Origin: Chloroflexota bacterium | GTDB taxonomy: Bacteria; Chloroflexota; Dehalococcoidia; Lucifugimonadales; UBA3495 | Direction of reading: 5' to 3' | Assembly (NCBI GenBank): GCA_009840175.1 | Contig: VXOI01000011.1 | Location: 1 to 51,407, forward strand | Length of the DNA stretch: 51,407 nt | Part shown: in pieces, positions 25,414 through 32,590 of the stretch | How the letters are laid out: each line of letters opens with the position of its first letter | Numbering within the stretch: position 1 is the stretch's first letter | Translations under genes and position numbers: made by a program | Notes under the pieces: model-generated | Databases searched by the model: none | What the model saw: the letters and a program-made list of their open reading frames with translations, nothing else | What the model was told of the DNA's origin: nothing

Positions 25414-26526
25414 TTAGTCCCCGCGTCCGGGGAGAGGGTAGGGATCTTCGTCGCCCGATTCCGGCACACGGAATTCCTCCCATGAGTCGCGGATGGGGAT
25501 GGTGATGGCGGGCAAGCCGTGGTAGTTCATCATCAGTTCGCTGTATATGCCGCTGTCGCCGCCAGCCTTCAGCACCAGGATGCCATCGGGCGAAGGGGCG
25601 GCGGGAACGCGGGTGTCCTCGTCGCCGTCAGCTATCGCGCCATTGACCGCGCCCAGCCGCTTCATCTGCGCCCGGCTGCGCCAGGCCTTCTCGTAGACGT
25701 ATTCCTGGATTTGTCGGCGGCTCCAGCCTTGACGGCCCAGCATTTCAGCGTGCCAGTGGCCCACGACCCAGAACCAGGGAGCATCGTTCAGGTAGATGCC
25801 CAACCCGTGGCTGGACATGGCGTCGGCGGTGGCGTCCATCAGGCTCTCGGCGGTGACGCCATAGCGGTTGCCCAGCATCTCGGGGTCCTGGATGGTCGCA
25901 ACAGTGACCGTGGACTGGTTGGCGTCGAATCCTCGGGAGACGTGGAACGGCTCCCACGGGCTGCGTTCCTCGTCCTCACCGATACAGACGCCGAACTTCG
26001 TCAAGGAACCCATGCATCCCCGGTCGAGAACGTTGGGCCGCTGCTCGAACACGTTAATCAGGATGAGCCGGATGGCGCGCCCGATGGTGGCGTTGGCCCG
26101 ATGGCCGGGGCTGAACAGGTTGCCAGTGCAGTTAAGCTCGATTTCGTTGCGGATGGGGCCGTTGACCAATATCAGGATGCCCGGCGAGTTGGTGGCCGCC
26201 GATGCTTCGTGAATGCAGTTGGGATCGTGCCGGAACATGGCGTCCATAGTCGCTAGTACAACCGGAAAATACTCCGGCAGGCAGCCAGCCATCACCGCAT
26301 TGGCGGCGGCGTGTTCGGCGGTCAGCGCCCTTCGCCGCACCGGAACCTCGCCAAGAATCTGGTCCGGCGGCAACGACACCGCTTCCAGCATCGCCTCCAC
26401 CCGCTCCAGCGTCGGCGGCACCACCGGCAGGCCGTCGGTCCAGCCGTGACGGTAGCACTCTTCGATGGCGTCCAGGTTCTCGTCAACTTCATGGAGTCGC
26501 GCCCGATGACTATGCAAGTTCATCAT
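25414..26526 (-). CDS. Conserved protein of unknown function, partner of the UGSC selenoprotein
   Basis: 370 residues, no assigned enzymatic family that I recognise. A conserved-looking opening (CYRHGWTDGLPVVPPTLERV), NAVMAGCLPEYFPVVLATMDAM, ILILVNGPIRNEIELNCTGNLFSPGHRANATIGRAIRLILIN, then DEERSPWEPFHVSRGFDANQSTVTV and AMSSHGLGIYL. Proteins with this pattern are, from memory, common in bacteria and often annotated hypothetical. Several cysteines are spread through it, without a CxxC. An ATG-ATG pair at 26526/26523 is preferred over a GTG at 26580, because an extended -10 (TGCTACAAT) overlaps the longer form. Only 24 bases separate it from the selenoprotein gene, so the two probably act together. 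Confidence 0.75.
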   Translation of the reverse strand: MMNLHSHRARLHEVDENLDAIEECYRHGWTDGLPVVPPTLERVEAMLEAVSLPPDQILGEVPVRRRALTAEHAAANAVMAGCLPEYFPVVLATMDAMFRHDPNCIHEASAATNSPGILILVNGPIRNEIELNCTGNLFSPGHRANATIGRAIRLILINVFEQRPNVLDRGCMGSLTKFGVCIGEDEERSPWEPFHVSRGFDANQSTVTVATIQDPEMLGNRYGVTAESLMDATADAMSSHGLGIYLNDAPWFWVVGHWHAEMLGRQGWSRRQIQEYVYEKAWRSRAQMKRLGAVNGAIADGDEDTRVPAAPSPDGILVLKAGGDSGIYSELMMNYHGLPAITIPIRDSWEEFRVPESGDEDPYPLPGRGD

Positions 26527-26570
26527 CCACCAGGCCAGAATCCAAATTTCCGGGTCTGAAAGTTGCGCGG

Positions 26571-26579
26571 ATTGTAGCA
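26571..26579 (-). promoter_or_regulatory. Candidate extended -10 promoter of the UGSC operon
   Basis: TGCTACAAT on the minus strand, about 45 bases before the ATG at 26526. No good -35, as is common for extended -10 promoters. Confidence 0.4.
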
Positions 26580-26613
26580 CGTATGCATAACGCGACTATT
26601 ACGATTGCCTTGT

Positions 26614-27651
26614 CTACACCGGCCCCACTCGCTCGGCCGCGTCTCGGGCCGCAGCCAGATACACCGGATTGGGATTCAGGGCGTACTCGCGTAGGCAGGC
26701 CTCGGTGAACTTTATTGAGTGCGCGCCACCCGCAGCCACTGCCCGGTCTATAAGCTCTTCCTTGTCCTCGATTGGCTTCGCCAGTCCCGAATTGTCCTGA
26801 GCTGGCACCGTGGAATACCAGGAATAGACCGCCGCGCACGCTTGCCAAGCGTAGCGCGCTGCCGGCCGGGAGTCGTCTTCCTCCAGATACGGAGCCAGCA
26901 TTCTCAGCGCGCTTGGGGCGGTCACCGTGTGAACGAAGGCCACCAGGTTCTTGGGACTGGCCAGATATATTCCGGCGAAAGTCTCCGTGAGGCTGGATAT
27001 GAAAAGCGACAGGTCGCCGCTGGCGTCCGCAAGGTCAATTGCCGAAGCAAACTCCGGGTGTTCTTCCATACCCTTAATCTGCTCCGTGATAGACCCTGAA
27101 CCGTCGAAGTCCGGGCCGTGCAGTCGGTCTACATGGCTGAGAGCAGTCTTGGGGGTGTGACCTATATTCGCCGCTGAAGGCTGGCCCGGCAGAGTGTAGT
27201 AACGCGCGGCCCAATAGCCCAAGCCTCGGGCCAATTCGTGCCTGCGTTGAGGCGTTTCCTCGGAGGAGAGGCTGCGGACTGCATGGGCGGTGCGGATGAG
27301 GCCGTGGGTGGCCGCAGCCATAACCGCGGGAGCTAATCGAGGCACCCATTGCCTCACAACCTCCTGCCACGGAGCTTCGGACAATTCGTTCTCGAACAGT
27401 TCTATCCAATCGCCCATCCGCTCTCGCGCTCCCAGATACTCTCGCCATTCTTCCGGCGGTATGGGCAGCGACGGCGACGGACGGTACATCAAACGCTTTC
27501 TGTACTCATCCACCCACGGCAGCACGGCGTCTTCCCGTCCGAGGGCGAACAACGCTTCCGAAGCCATGGGGCCGTGATTGGCGTTGCCATTTACCAGCTC
27601 GGCCCCGGCAAAGCTGAGGAGGTCCAGCGTCTCGTCTATGGTAATCGCCAT
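26614..27651 (-). CDS. Questin oxidase family protein
   Basis: 345-residue member of the questin-oxidase-like family (formerly DUF4243). Characteristic stretches are NANHGPMASEALFALGRED, VLPWVDEYRKRL, THGLIRTAHAVRSLS, RRHELARGLGYWAARY, FVHTVTAPSALRMLAPYL and HSIKFTEACLREY. In fungi a member carries out Baeyer-Villiger-type ring opening of the anthraquinone questin; bacterial members are uncharacterised. Conserved histidines in NHGP, HGLIRTAH and FVHTV may bind cofactor or metal (inference). ATG 27651 has GAGGGA ahead and is preferred over a TTG at 27663. It lies between the amidohydrolase and UGSC genes in the same direction, possibly in one transcript. Confidence 0.85.
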   Translation of the reverse strand: MAITIDETLDLLSFAGAELVNGNANHGPMASEALFALGREDAVLPWVDEYRKRLMYRPSPSLPIPPEEWREYLGARERMGDWIELFENELSEAPWQEVVRQWVPRLAPAVMAAATHGLIRTAHAVRSLSSEETPQRRHELARGLGYWAARYYTLPGQPSAANIGHTPKTALSHVDRLHGPDFDGSGSITEQIKGMEEHPEFASAIDLADASGDLSLFISSLTETFAGIYLASPKNLVAFVHTVTAPSALRMLAPYLEEDDSRPAARYAWQACAAVYSWYSTVPAQDNSGLAKPIEDKEELIDRAVAAGGAHSIKFTEACLREYALNPNPVYLAAARDAAERVGPV

Positions 27652-27676
27652 GAGTTCCCTCAAATAGAAGCTGGCG

Positions 27677-28705
27677 TCAGGCGGACGCTGCCAGCCGAGC
27701 GGCTATATCGTCGTTGGCCAGTTTGGCCCGATGGGTGTCGATGTCGATGCCATACAGCCGGGCGGCATTCTCGCCCATGATCTTGCGCTTGATGGCCGGG
27801 GTGAGTTCCACGCCGAACTCCTCGCGGATGTCATCGGGAAGCTGGAAGCCCATGAACTTGTCTATGATCCACTTGGGGCTCCAGATGGCGTAGTCGCTGC
27901 CGAACAATATGCGATCCTCGCCCAGCCAGAAGAGCAGGTTGGCCATTATCTCGGCGAAGTACTTGGGGCGGGAGTTGATGAAGGCCATCGCCACCGATGT
28001 TCCGGCATAGACGTTGGGTTCCTGGGTGGCGATCCAGCAGAAATCGTCCAGCCGGGGCAGCCCGACGTGCTCGACGATGAAGTTGAGGCCGGGGAAGTCG
28101 GTGGCCGCATAGTCCACGTCGTTAACGTCAAAGGCGTCGCGGCTGAGAGGATAGATGGTTGGCCCCTTGTGAACGTGGACGTTTTTGATGCCCATTTCCT
28201 GGGCCAATTCCAGGTACTTGTAGGACCACGGGTCGTTGAGCTTCCAGCCCTTGGACTCGCCGCGCCACTCGGCGGTGTAGAGCTTCAGGCCGCCTATCGG
28301 GTAGTCGGCCATCATCTCGCGGAACCTGTCCAGGCCGGCCTCTTCCTCTCGGGGGTCGTAGGAGCCGCAGAGAACGAAGCGGTCAGGATGCTTCTGCTTG
28401 ACCACGTTGTTCTTCTGATGGGTGTTGAAGCCGGTCTTGAAGAACTCGTAGAGGTAGGTGGAGTTCAGCACTGCCACGTCCACGTAGCCTTCCAGAAACA
28501 TGTCGCTGATGAGAGCTTCCTCGCCGTAGTTGCAGTACTTGTCGAAGTCCCAGACGTAATCAGCGGGCGACAGGGCGGAATGGTAGTCGTAGAAGCACTT
28601 GATCCATGCGTTGCCGTAGTCGTTGCGGTGATTGTCAGGCCCGGCGTCCCAGAAGTGCATGTGACCGTCCACCACGAAAATGTCTTCCCCGTTTACTGAG
28701 TACAT
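27677..28705 (-). CDS. Amidohydrolase of the propane-monooxygenase-cluster type
   Basis: 342-residue amidohydrolase-2 enzyme. Metal/catalytic sites: FVVDGHMHFWD (HxH), NVHVHKGPT, FIVEHVGLPR and LFGSDYAIWSP. Long stretches such as KLYTAEWRG, GWKLNDP, VHVHKGPTIYPL, DVDYAATDFPGLNFIVEHVGLPR and ATQEPNVYAG agree, from memory, with the amidohydrolase that accompanies propane/alkene soluble diiron monooxygenases in Rhodococcus, Gordonia and mycobacteria. GAAGGGAGG precedes the ATG. The next gene upstream is a DUF59 protein, as in those clusters, but no monooxygenase is in the window. Its reaction in those systems is not established. Confidence 0.88.
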   Translation of the reverse strand: MYSVNGEDIFVVDGHMHFWDAGPDNHRNDYGNAWIKCFYDYHSALSPADYVWDFDKYCNYGEEALISDMFLEGYVDVAVLNSTYLYEFFKTGFNTHQKNNVVKQKHPDRFVLCGSYDPREEEAGLDRFREMMADYPIGGLKLYTAEWRGESKGWKLNDPWSYKYLELAQEMGIKNVHVHKGPTIYPLSRDAFDVNDVDYAATDFPGLNFIVEHVGLPRLDDFCWIATQEPNVYAGTSVAMAFINSRPKYFAEIMANLLFWLGEDRILFGSDYAIWSPKWIIDKFMGFQLPDDIREEFGVELTPAIKRKIMGENAARLYGIDIDTHRAKLANDDIAARLAASA

Positions 28706-28739
28706 CGCGTTCCTCCCTTCATGGCGCGATTTCTCTTGG

Positions 28740-29474
28740 TCAGGCTGTCGCGGGAGTCCAGTTTGCGTTTCGGGATTGGAGCATTGCCGAGCATAGAGAA
28801 CCGTTGGCCTCCATGGCCAGGCGGGTGGTGCGAGCGCGTATGTAGTACGTCTCCAGTTCTTCCGCCGGTATCGCCTCGCCCTTCAACCCGACGATGAGCC
28901 GGGACTGCGCCGAGCAGTCCAAACCCAGTTCCTCGCGGCGTTCCAGGAACCTGGAAGCTGTCTGTATATCAACCTGTGCGGTCTCAACGTCGCCCACCCG
29001 CAGCGCCGCCATCTGCTCGAAAGAGAATCCGGCGCGCTTCAGTTCCCTCATCAGATTTTCTTGGCGCGAGAAGTATCCTTTCCGCAGGAAAATCTGGCGG
29101 GTTTCCTCCAGCGTGTCAGGCCCGCCGTTTGGGAAGGCCTCTGCGAAAGTCTTGCCTGGTCCCGCGCCGTCCTCCACTTCACGGCTGGCGAAATGTTCGG
29201 CCAGCTTGACGGTCACGGACTGGACACCTTGGAGGCTGGTCAACTCGCGTCGCACGTCCGAGGCCATCAGATAGGAGAAATTGGCGGCGCACCAGAAGGT
29301 AGGAAGTCGCAGACAGATCGTGACATTGCCCTCGATGTCGCTGGCAACGCTTTCGACGAACCCCAGCGACAGAACGGACTCGTCCAGCTCCGGGTCCAGC
29401 ACCCGGTCAAGGCGCGCCAGCAGGGCCTCCCGGTCTATCGGTGATGAAAGGTGAATTTCGGGATAAGTTGTCAT
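28740..29474 (-). CDS. DUF59/MIP18-family iron-sulfur assembly-type protein
   Basis: 244 residues with an N-terminal MIP18 (DUF59) domain: LDPELDESVLSLGFVESV, then ICLRLPTFWCAANFSYLMASDV, where the family cysteine occurs in PTFWC, and QSVTVKLAEHF. The extended C-terminal part (FLRKGYFSRQENLMRELKR, AEELETYYIRARTTRLAMEANGSLC) matches the long DUF59 proteins of propane monooxygenase clusters rather than SufT. Such proteins assist metal/Fe-S centre assembly. The ATG overlaps the nitrilase stop (ATGA), so translation is coupled, and the amidohydrolase follows. Confidence 0.85.
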   Translation of the reverse strand: MTTYPEIHLSSPIDREALLARLDRVLDPELDESVLSLGFVESVASDIEGNVTICLRLPTFWCAANFSYLMASDVRRELTSLQGVQSVTVKLAEHFASREVEDGAGPGKTFAEAFPNGGPDTLEETRQIFLRKGYFSRQENLMRELKRAGFSFEQMAALRVGDVETAQVDIQTASRFLERREELGLDCSAQSRLIVGLKGEAIPAEELETYYIRARTTRLAMEANGSLCSAMLQSRNANWTPATA

Positions 29475-30340
29475 GGCGCGGTCAACTCCCCGTAGGTATC
29501 GGGGCGGCGGTCGCGGTAGAATTGCCAGGTAGTGCGGACTTCGGCTATCTCGTCGAGGTCAAGATTCGCCACGACCACTTCATCGCGGTCGCGGGAGCCT
29601 TGAACGATGATCTGTCCTTTCGGATTGCAGAAGTAGCTGCTGCCGTAGAACTCGCCTATCTCCCACGGCTGCTCCACGCCCACCCGGTTGATGGCGCCGA
29701 TGAAGTAGCCGTTGGACGCGGCGTGGGCCGGCTGCTCCAGTCCCCACAAGTACTCCGACAGGCCCGCGACGGTGGCCGACGGATTGAACACTATCTCCGC
29801 CCCAGCCAGGCCGAGGGCGCGAGCGCCTTCCGGGAAGTGGCGGTCATAGCAGATGTAAACGCCCACTTTGCCGCAGGTGGTGTCGAACACCGGATAGCCC
29901 AGATTCCCGGGCCGGAAGTAGAACTTCTCCCAGAAACCCGGTGCGACATGGGGAAGGTGGTTCTTGCGGTACTTGCCCAGATACGACCCGTCCGAATCCA
30001 GGACGGCGGCGGCGTTGTAAAACAGGCCGGTTATCTCCTCCTCGAACACTGGCACGACCATGACCATCCGGTGCTTCCGTGCCATGTCCTGCATCAGTCG
30101 CACTGTTGGGCCGTCGGGGACCTGCTCTGCCAACTGCCTCCAACGATCGTGCTGTTCCGCAGGGAAGTAGGGGCTGGTGAAAAGTTCTTGAAGGCACAGA
30201 ACTTCGACACCCTTTCCGGCCGCTTCCTCGATTAGCGCGACGTGCTTGTCCAGCATGAATCGGCGGAGGGCCTGTATGTCCTCCGGCGCATCTCGCCCGA
30301 GCCCGGCTTGGATCAGCCCCGCACGTACAACTCTGGGCAT
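29471..30340 (-). CDS. Nitrilase-superfamily amidase, beta-ureidopropionase-like
   Basis: 289-residue carbon-nitrogen hydrolase. The catalytic Glu is in LQELFTSPYF, Lys in KYRKNHLPH and Cys in VYICYDRHFPE. FYFRPGNLGYPVFDT, IVFNPSATVAGLSEYLW, GAINRVGVEQP and FYGSSYFCNPKG are close to the beta-ureidopropionase group, which hydrolyses N-carbamoyl-beta-amino acids in pyrimidine breakdown; N-carbamoylputrescine amidases and D-carbamoylases are near relatives. GGAGAG precedes the ATG. It begins a tight set with the DUF59 and amidohydrolase genes, the stop overlapping the next start. No dihydropyrimidinase neighbour is recognisable, so the in vivo substrate remains open. Confidence 0.9.
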   Translation of the reverse strand: MPRVVRAGLIQAGLGRDAPEDIQALRRFMLDKHVALIEEAAGKGVEVLCLQELFTSPYFPAEQHDRWRQLAEQVPDGPTVRLMQDMARKHRMVMVVPVFEEEITGLFYNAAAVLDSDGSYLGKYRKNHLPHVAPGFWEKFYFRPGNLGYPVFDTTCGKVGVYICYDRHFPEGARALGLAGAEIVFNPSATVAGLSEYLWGLEQPAHAASNGYFIGAINRVGVEQPWEIGEFYGSSYFCNPKGQIIVQGSRDRDEVVVANLDLDEIAEVRTTWQFYRDRRPDTYGELTAP

Positions 30341-30352
30341 CGCTACTCTCCG

Positions 30353-31117
30353 TTACGCGCCCGTGAACTCTCGGATGGCGGCCAAGTATTCGTTGAGGCC
30401 CCGATACAGCAGATCGTTGTGGCCTGCGCCCGGTATGGTGAGCAGCCGCTTGTCCTCCGACTGGAAGGCGTGGTGCATCTGGACCGCTTGGGCCACGGGA
30501 GCGAGGGTATCCTGCTCACCATGGATAACCAGAGACGGGATGGCAATAGAGCTTACCTTCGCCAAATAGTCTGCCTCCAGGGCCTTGGCATCCTGTGGAG
30601 GCAGTCCATAAACGAAGTTGCCGAGGATGGGCCGCCCGCTTTCGATTATGACGCCGCCCAGACGCCCGCCGTGATGGGCCGCCAGCTCGAAGGCAGCGTG
30701 CCTGCCCATGGAGCGCCCCATAACAAAAATCCCACCCAGGTAACCTTCCGACTTCAGCATCCCTTCCAGGTAGTCCAGAACCTTCACCGAGTCCGCCAGC
30801 ATCGTGGTGAAGGAAGGCCAGCCTCCGCTGCGTCCATACCCCCGGTAGTCGGCCACGAAGAAGTTGACCTCAATCTGCGTATAGAGCGGAGCAATGCCGT
30901 TATAATCGTTGGCCGTCTCTCCGTTGCCGTAGAAGAACAGTATGTTCGGGGCAGTATCGGCTGCGGGAAAGAAGCGACAGGAAAGGGAGATTTCCTCTGC
31001 AACGGCTACGGCGTGGTCGCTCGCTCCCAGCGGGGCGGGTGACCAGTTCTTCCGAGGATAGAAGGCATTCATGGAAATGCTAATGTCGTCCAGCGCCGAG
31101 TAATCCACCGTTGTCAT
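30353..31117 (-). CDS. Alpha/beta hydrolase (serine, GRSMG)
   Basis: 254-residue serine hydrolase of the BAAT/dienelactone-type alpha/beta group. LFFYGNGETANDY is the oxyanion loop, NFFVADYRGYGRSGG the next strand, and FVMGRSMGRHAAFELA the nucleophile elbow (S in GRSMG). The acid is in LVIHGEQDTLAPV and the histidine in PGAGHNDLL. It resembles the small YfhR/abhydrolase-13-like proteins. The stop lies 12 bases from the nitrilase start on the same strand. Substrate unknown. Confidence 0.85.
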   Translation of the reverse strand: MTTVDYSALDDISISMNAFYPRKNWSPAPLGASDHAVAVAEEISLSCRFFPAADTAPNILFFYGNGETANDYNGIAPLYTQIEVNFFVADYRGYGRSGGWPSFTTMLADSVKVLDYLEGMLKSEGYLGGIFVMGRSMGRHAAFELAAHHGGRLGGVIIESGRPILGNFVYGLPPQDAKALEADYLAKVSSIAIPSLVIHGEQDTLAPVAQAVQMHHAFQSEDKRLLTIPGAGHNDLLYRGLNEYLAAIREFTGA

Positions 31118-31176
31118 ACTTGTTCACCTGAAGAATCCGGCATTATCAACGAAGCGGGAATATCGGGTTTGGTATG

Positions 31177-32061
31177 TTAGTCAAAGAACCCGGCCAGTAT
31201 ATTCTCCCGAATGGTCTCCGCCACCAGTTCCGGGCGTTGCACCGGCACGTCGTGGATGCTGTCTTCCAGCCATACCGTCTTGCTGTTGGGCAACAGCCGC
31301 TCCGCTGCTGCGATGGATTCTGAACGGGCGAGGGTGCGTTCGTAAGCATCCGGGTTCTCTCGCTGGCGGGCGGGCATCATCAGGACCGGGCAGGAGACGC
31401 GAGGGTAAAGCTCGCGGGGGTGATGTTCCCACAGCGCCCGGATGATTCGCAGGTGGTTGTCCCTCGAGAGCTTGGCCCGCAGCGTGCCGTCGTCCAGCGT
31501 CTCGAAGTTGGCTAGGATGATTCCCTCGGCAGGTGGGCCGTGTTGCCCGATGAGCGTGGCCCACTGCCCGCCCGAGCGCACGCGCTCCATGAACTGCGTC
31601 GGCGTTACCCCCCTGAAGTCGGGAGGCGCCATCTGTACTAAGGCGTCGTCCAGCGTGTTGTAGCGGGCTGAGGCATCTATAGTGCCGCCGTCCACGAACA
31701 CAATCCCTTGCAGCAGGTCGGGCCGAGCCGCCGCCAGTTCCAGCGCAACGTCGGCTCCCCACGAGTGGCCCACCAGCACCGGACTCTGGATGCCCCGGCC
31801 TTCGAGCAGTGCCGCAGCGTCCCCCGCTACGCTAGCGAAGTCGTAGCCTTGCTCCGGCTTGCCGCTATCACCATGCCCCCGCTGGTCAACGGCGATTACG
31901 GCGAAGTCGCGCGCCAGTATGGGAGCGACGAAGTCCCAGATGCGGCAGGTGGACGCCAAGCCGTGCAGCAAGACCACGGGTCGGCCCTCACCGCCCCAGT
32001 TGCGGACGTGCATTCGCAGGCCGCCGTATCGAGTCCATTCGTCAGTAGGATACCCTTGCAT
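31177..32061 (-). CDS. Alpha/beta hydrolase (serine, GHSWG)
   Basis: 294-residue alpha/beta hydrolase. VVLLHGLASTCRIWDF (oxyanion loop), VIAVDQRGHGDSGKPE, nucleophile elbow LVGHSWGADVALELAA with serine, acid region VLMMPAR and a late histidine in IHDVPVQRPE. This is the pattern of esterases, lactonases and meta-cleavage hydrolases. ATG 32061 is preferred to a GTG at 32118; a promoter-like sequence lies just upstream of the longer form and the extension is not family-like. It heads the long minus-strand run. Substrate unknown. Confidence 0.85.
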   Translation of the reverse strand: MQGYPTDEWTRYGGLRMHVRNWGGEGRPVVLLHGLASTCRIWDFVAPILARDFAVIAVDQRGHGDSGKPEQGYDFASVAGDAAALLEGRGIQSPVLVGHSWGADVALELAAARPDLLQGIVFVDGGTIDASARYNTLDDALVQMAPPDFRGVTPTQFMERVRSGGQWATLIGQHGPPAEGIILANFETLDDGTLRAKLSRDNHLRIIRALWEHHPRELYPRVSCPVLMMPARQRENPDAYERTLARSESIAAAERLLPNSKTVWLEDSIHDVPVQRPELVAETIRENILAGFFD

Positions 32062-32129
32062 CAGTGATACCTTTGACACCTTTTGGGGATACCTTTCCAA
32101 TACGCCGCAGTAGCTCACCTATGGCCCTT

Positions 32130-32158
32130 AATATAGGTTCTGGCTGTCCGCGGCGCAA
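32130..32158 (-). promoter_or_regulatory. Candidate promoter of the minus-strand catabolic run
   Basis: On the minus strand TTGCGC (32158-32153) and TATATT (32135-32130) separated by 17 bases, about 70 bases before the ATG at 32061. The -10 matches 5/6, the -35 3/6. Confidence 0.35.
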
Positions 32159-32257
32159 CGGCATCCAGTAAGAAAGTGTTTTCTGGCTCCGAGTTTTGCA
32201 CGGGGCGGCCTGGACAGGTAAGATTCCTCCGTTCACTAAGTCTTAAGCGGCGGGCGG

Positions 32258-32551
32258 ATGAGCAGCAATAGACGCATCGTCATTCTCGGGCGAGATGCTT
32301 CCAGTCTTGACGGTCTCACTCGCATCCTGGAAGGCGCAGGCTATATCGTCGCCAGCACCACCAACGACGGAGTTGCCATAGACATGGTAGCCTCGTCGTC
32401 CTATGACGCCCTGCTCATCGGCAGGGAAGTTGCCGAGGCGGACCGCAGGTACGTGGCGACCGAGTCCCGGAACCGGGACATAGGAATTGTGGTGTTGACG
32501 GTCAACAGCCCACGCTCGGTTTTGACCCAGCTATCGCAGGCCCTGCCGTGA
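32258..32551 (+). CDS. Degenerate receiver-like small protein
   Basis: 97 residues with the outline of a response-regulator receiver domain: strand 1 RIVILGRDASS, helix LDGLTRILEGAGYIV, strand 3 YDALLIGREV, strand 4 GIVVLTVNS. The phosphoacceptor aspartate expected after strand 3 is replaced by glycine (G55), and the lysine expected after strand 5 is not visible, so phosphorylation is unlikely. It lacks an output domain. GGCGGGCGG lies just ahead of the ATG. It stands alone between the alpha/beta hydrolase (divergent) and formate dehydrogenase (convergent). A pseudo-receiver acting by protein contact is one possibility. Confidence 0.6.
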   Translation: MSSNRRIVILGRDASSLDGLTRILEGAGYIVASTTNDGVAIDMVASSSYDALLIGREVAEADRRYVATESRNRDIGIVVLTVNSPRSVLTQLSQALP

Positions 32552-32590
32552 TGCAAGGCCATCCCCCCGCTCTTCACCCTCTGACTCTTG

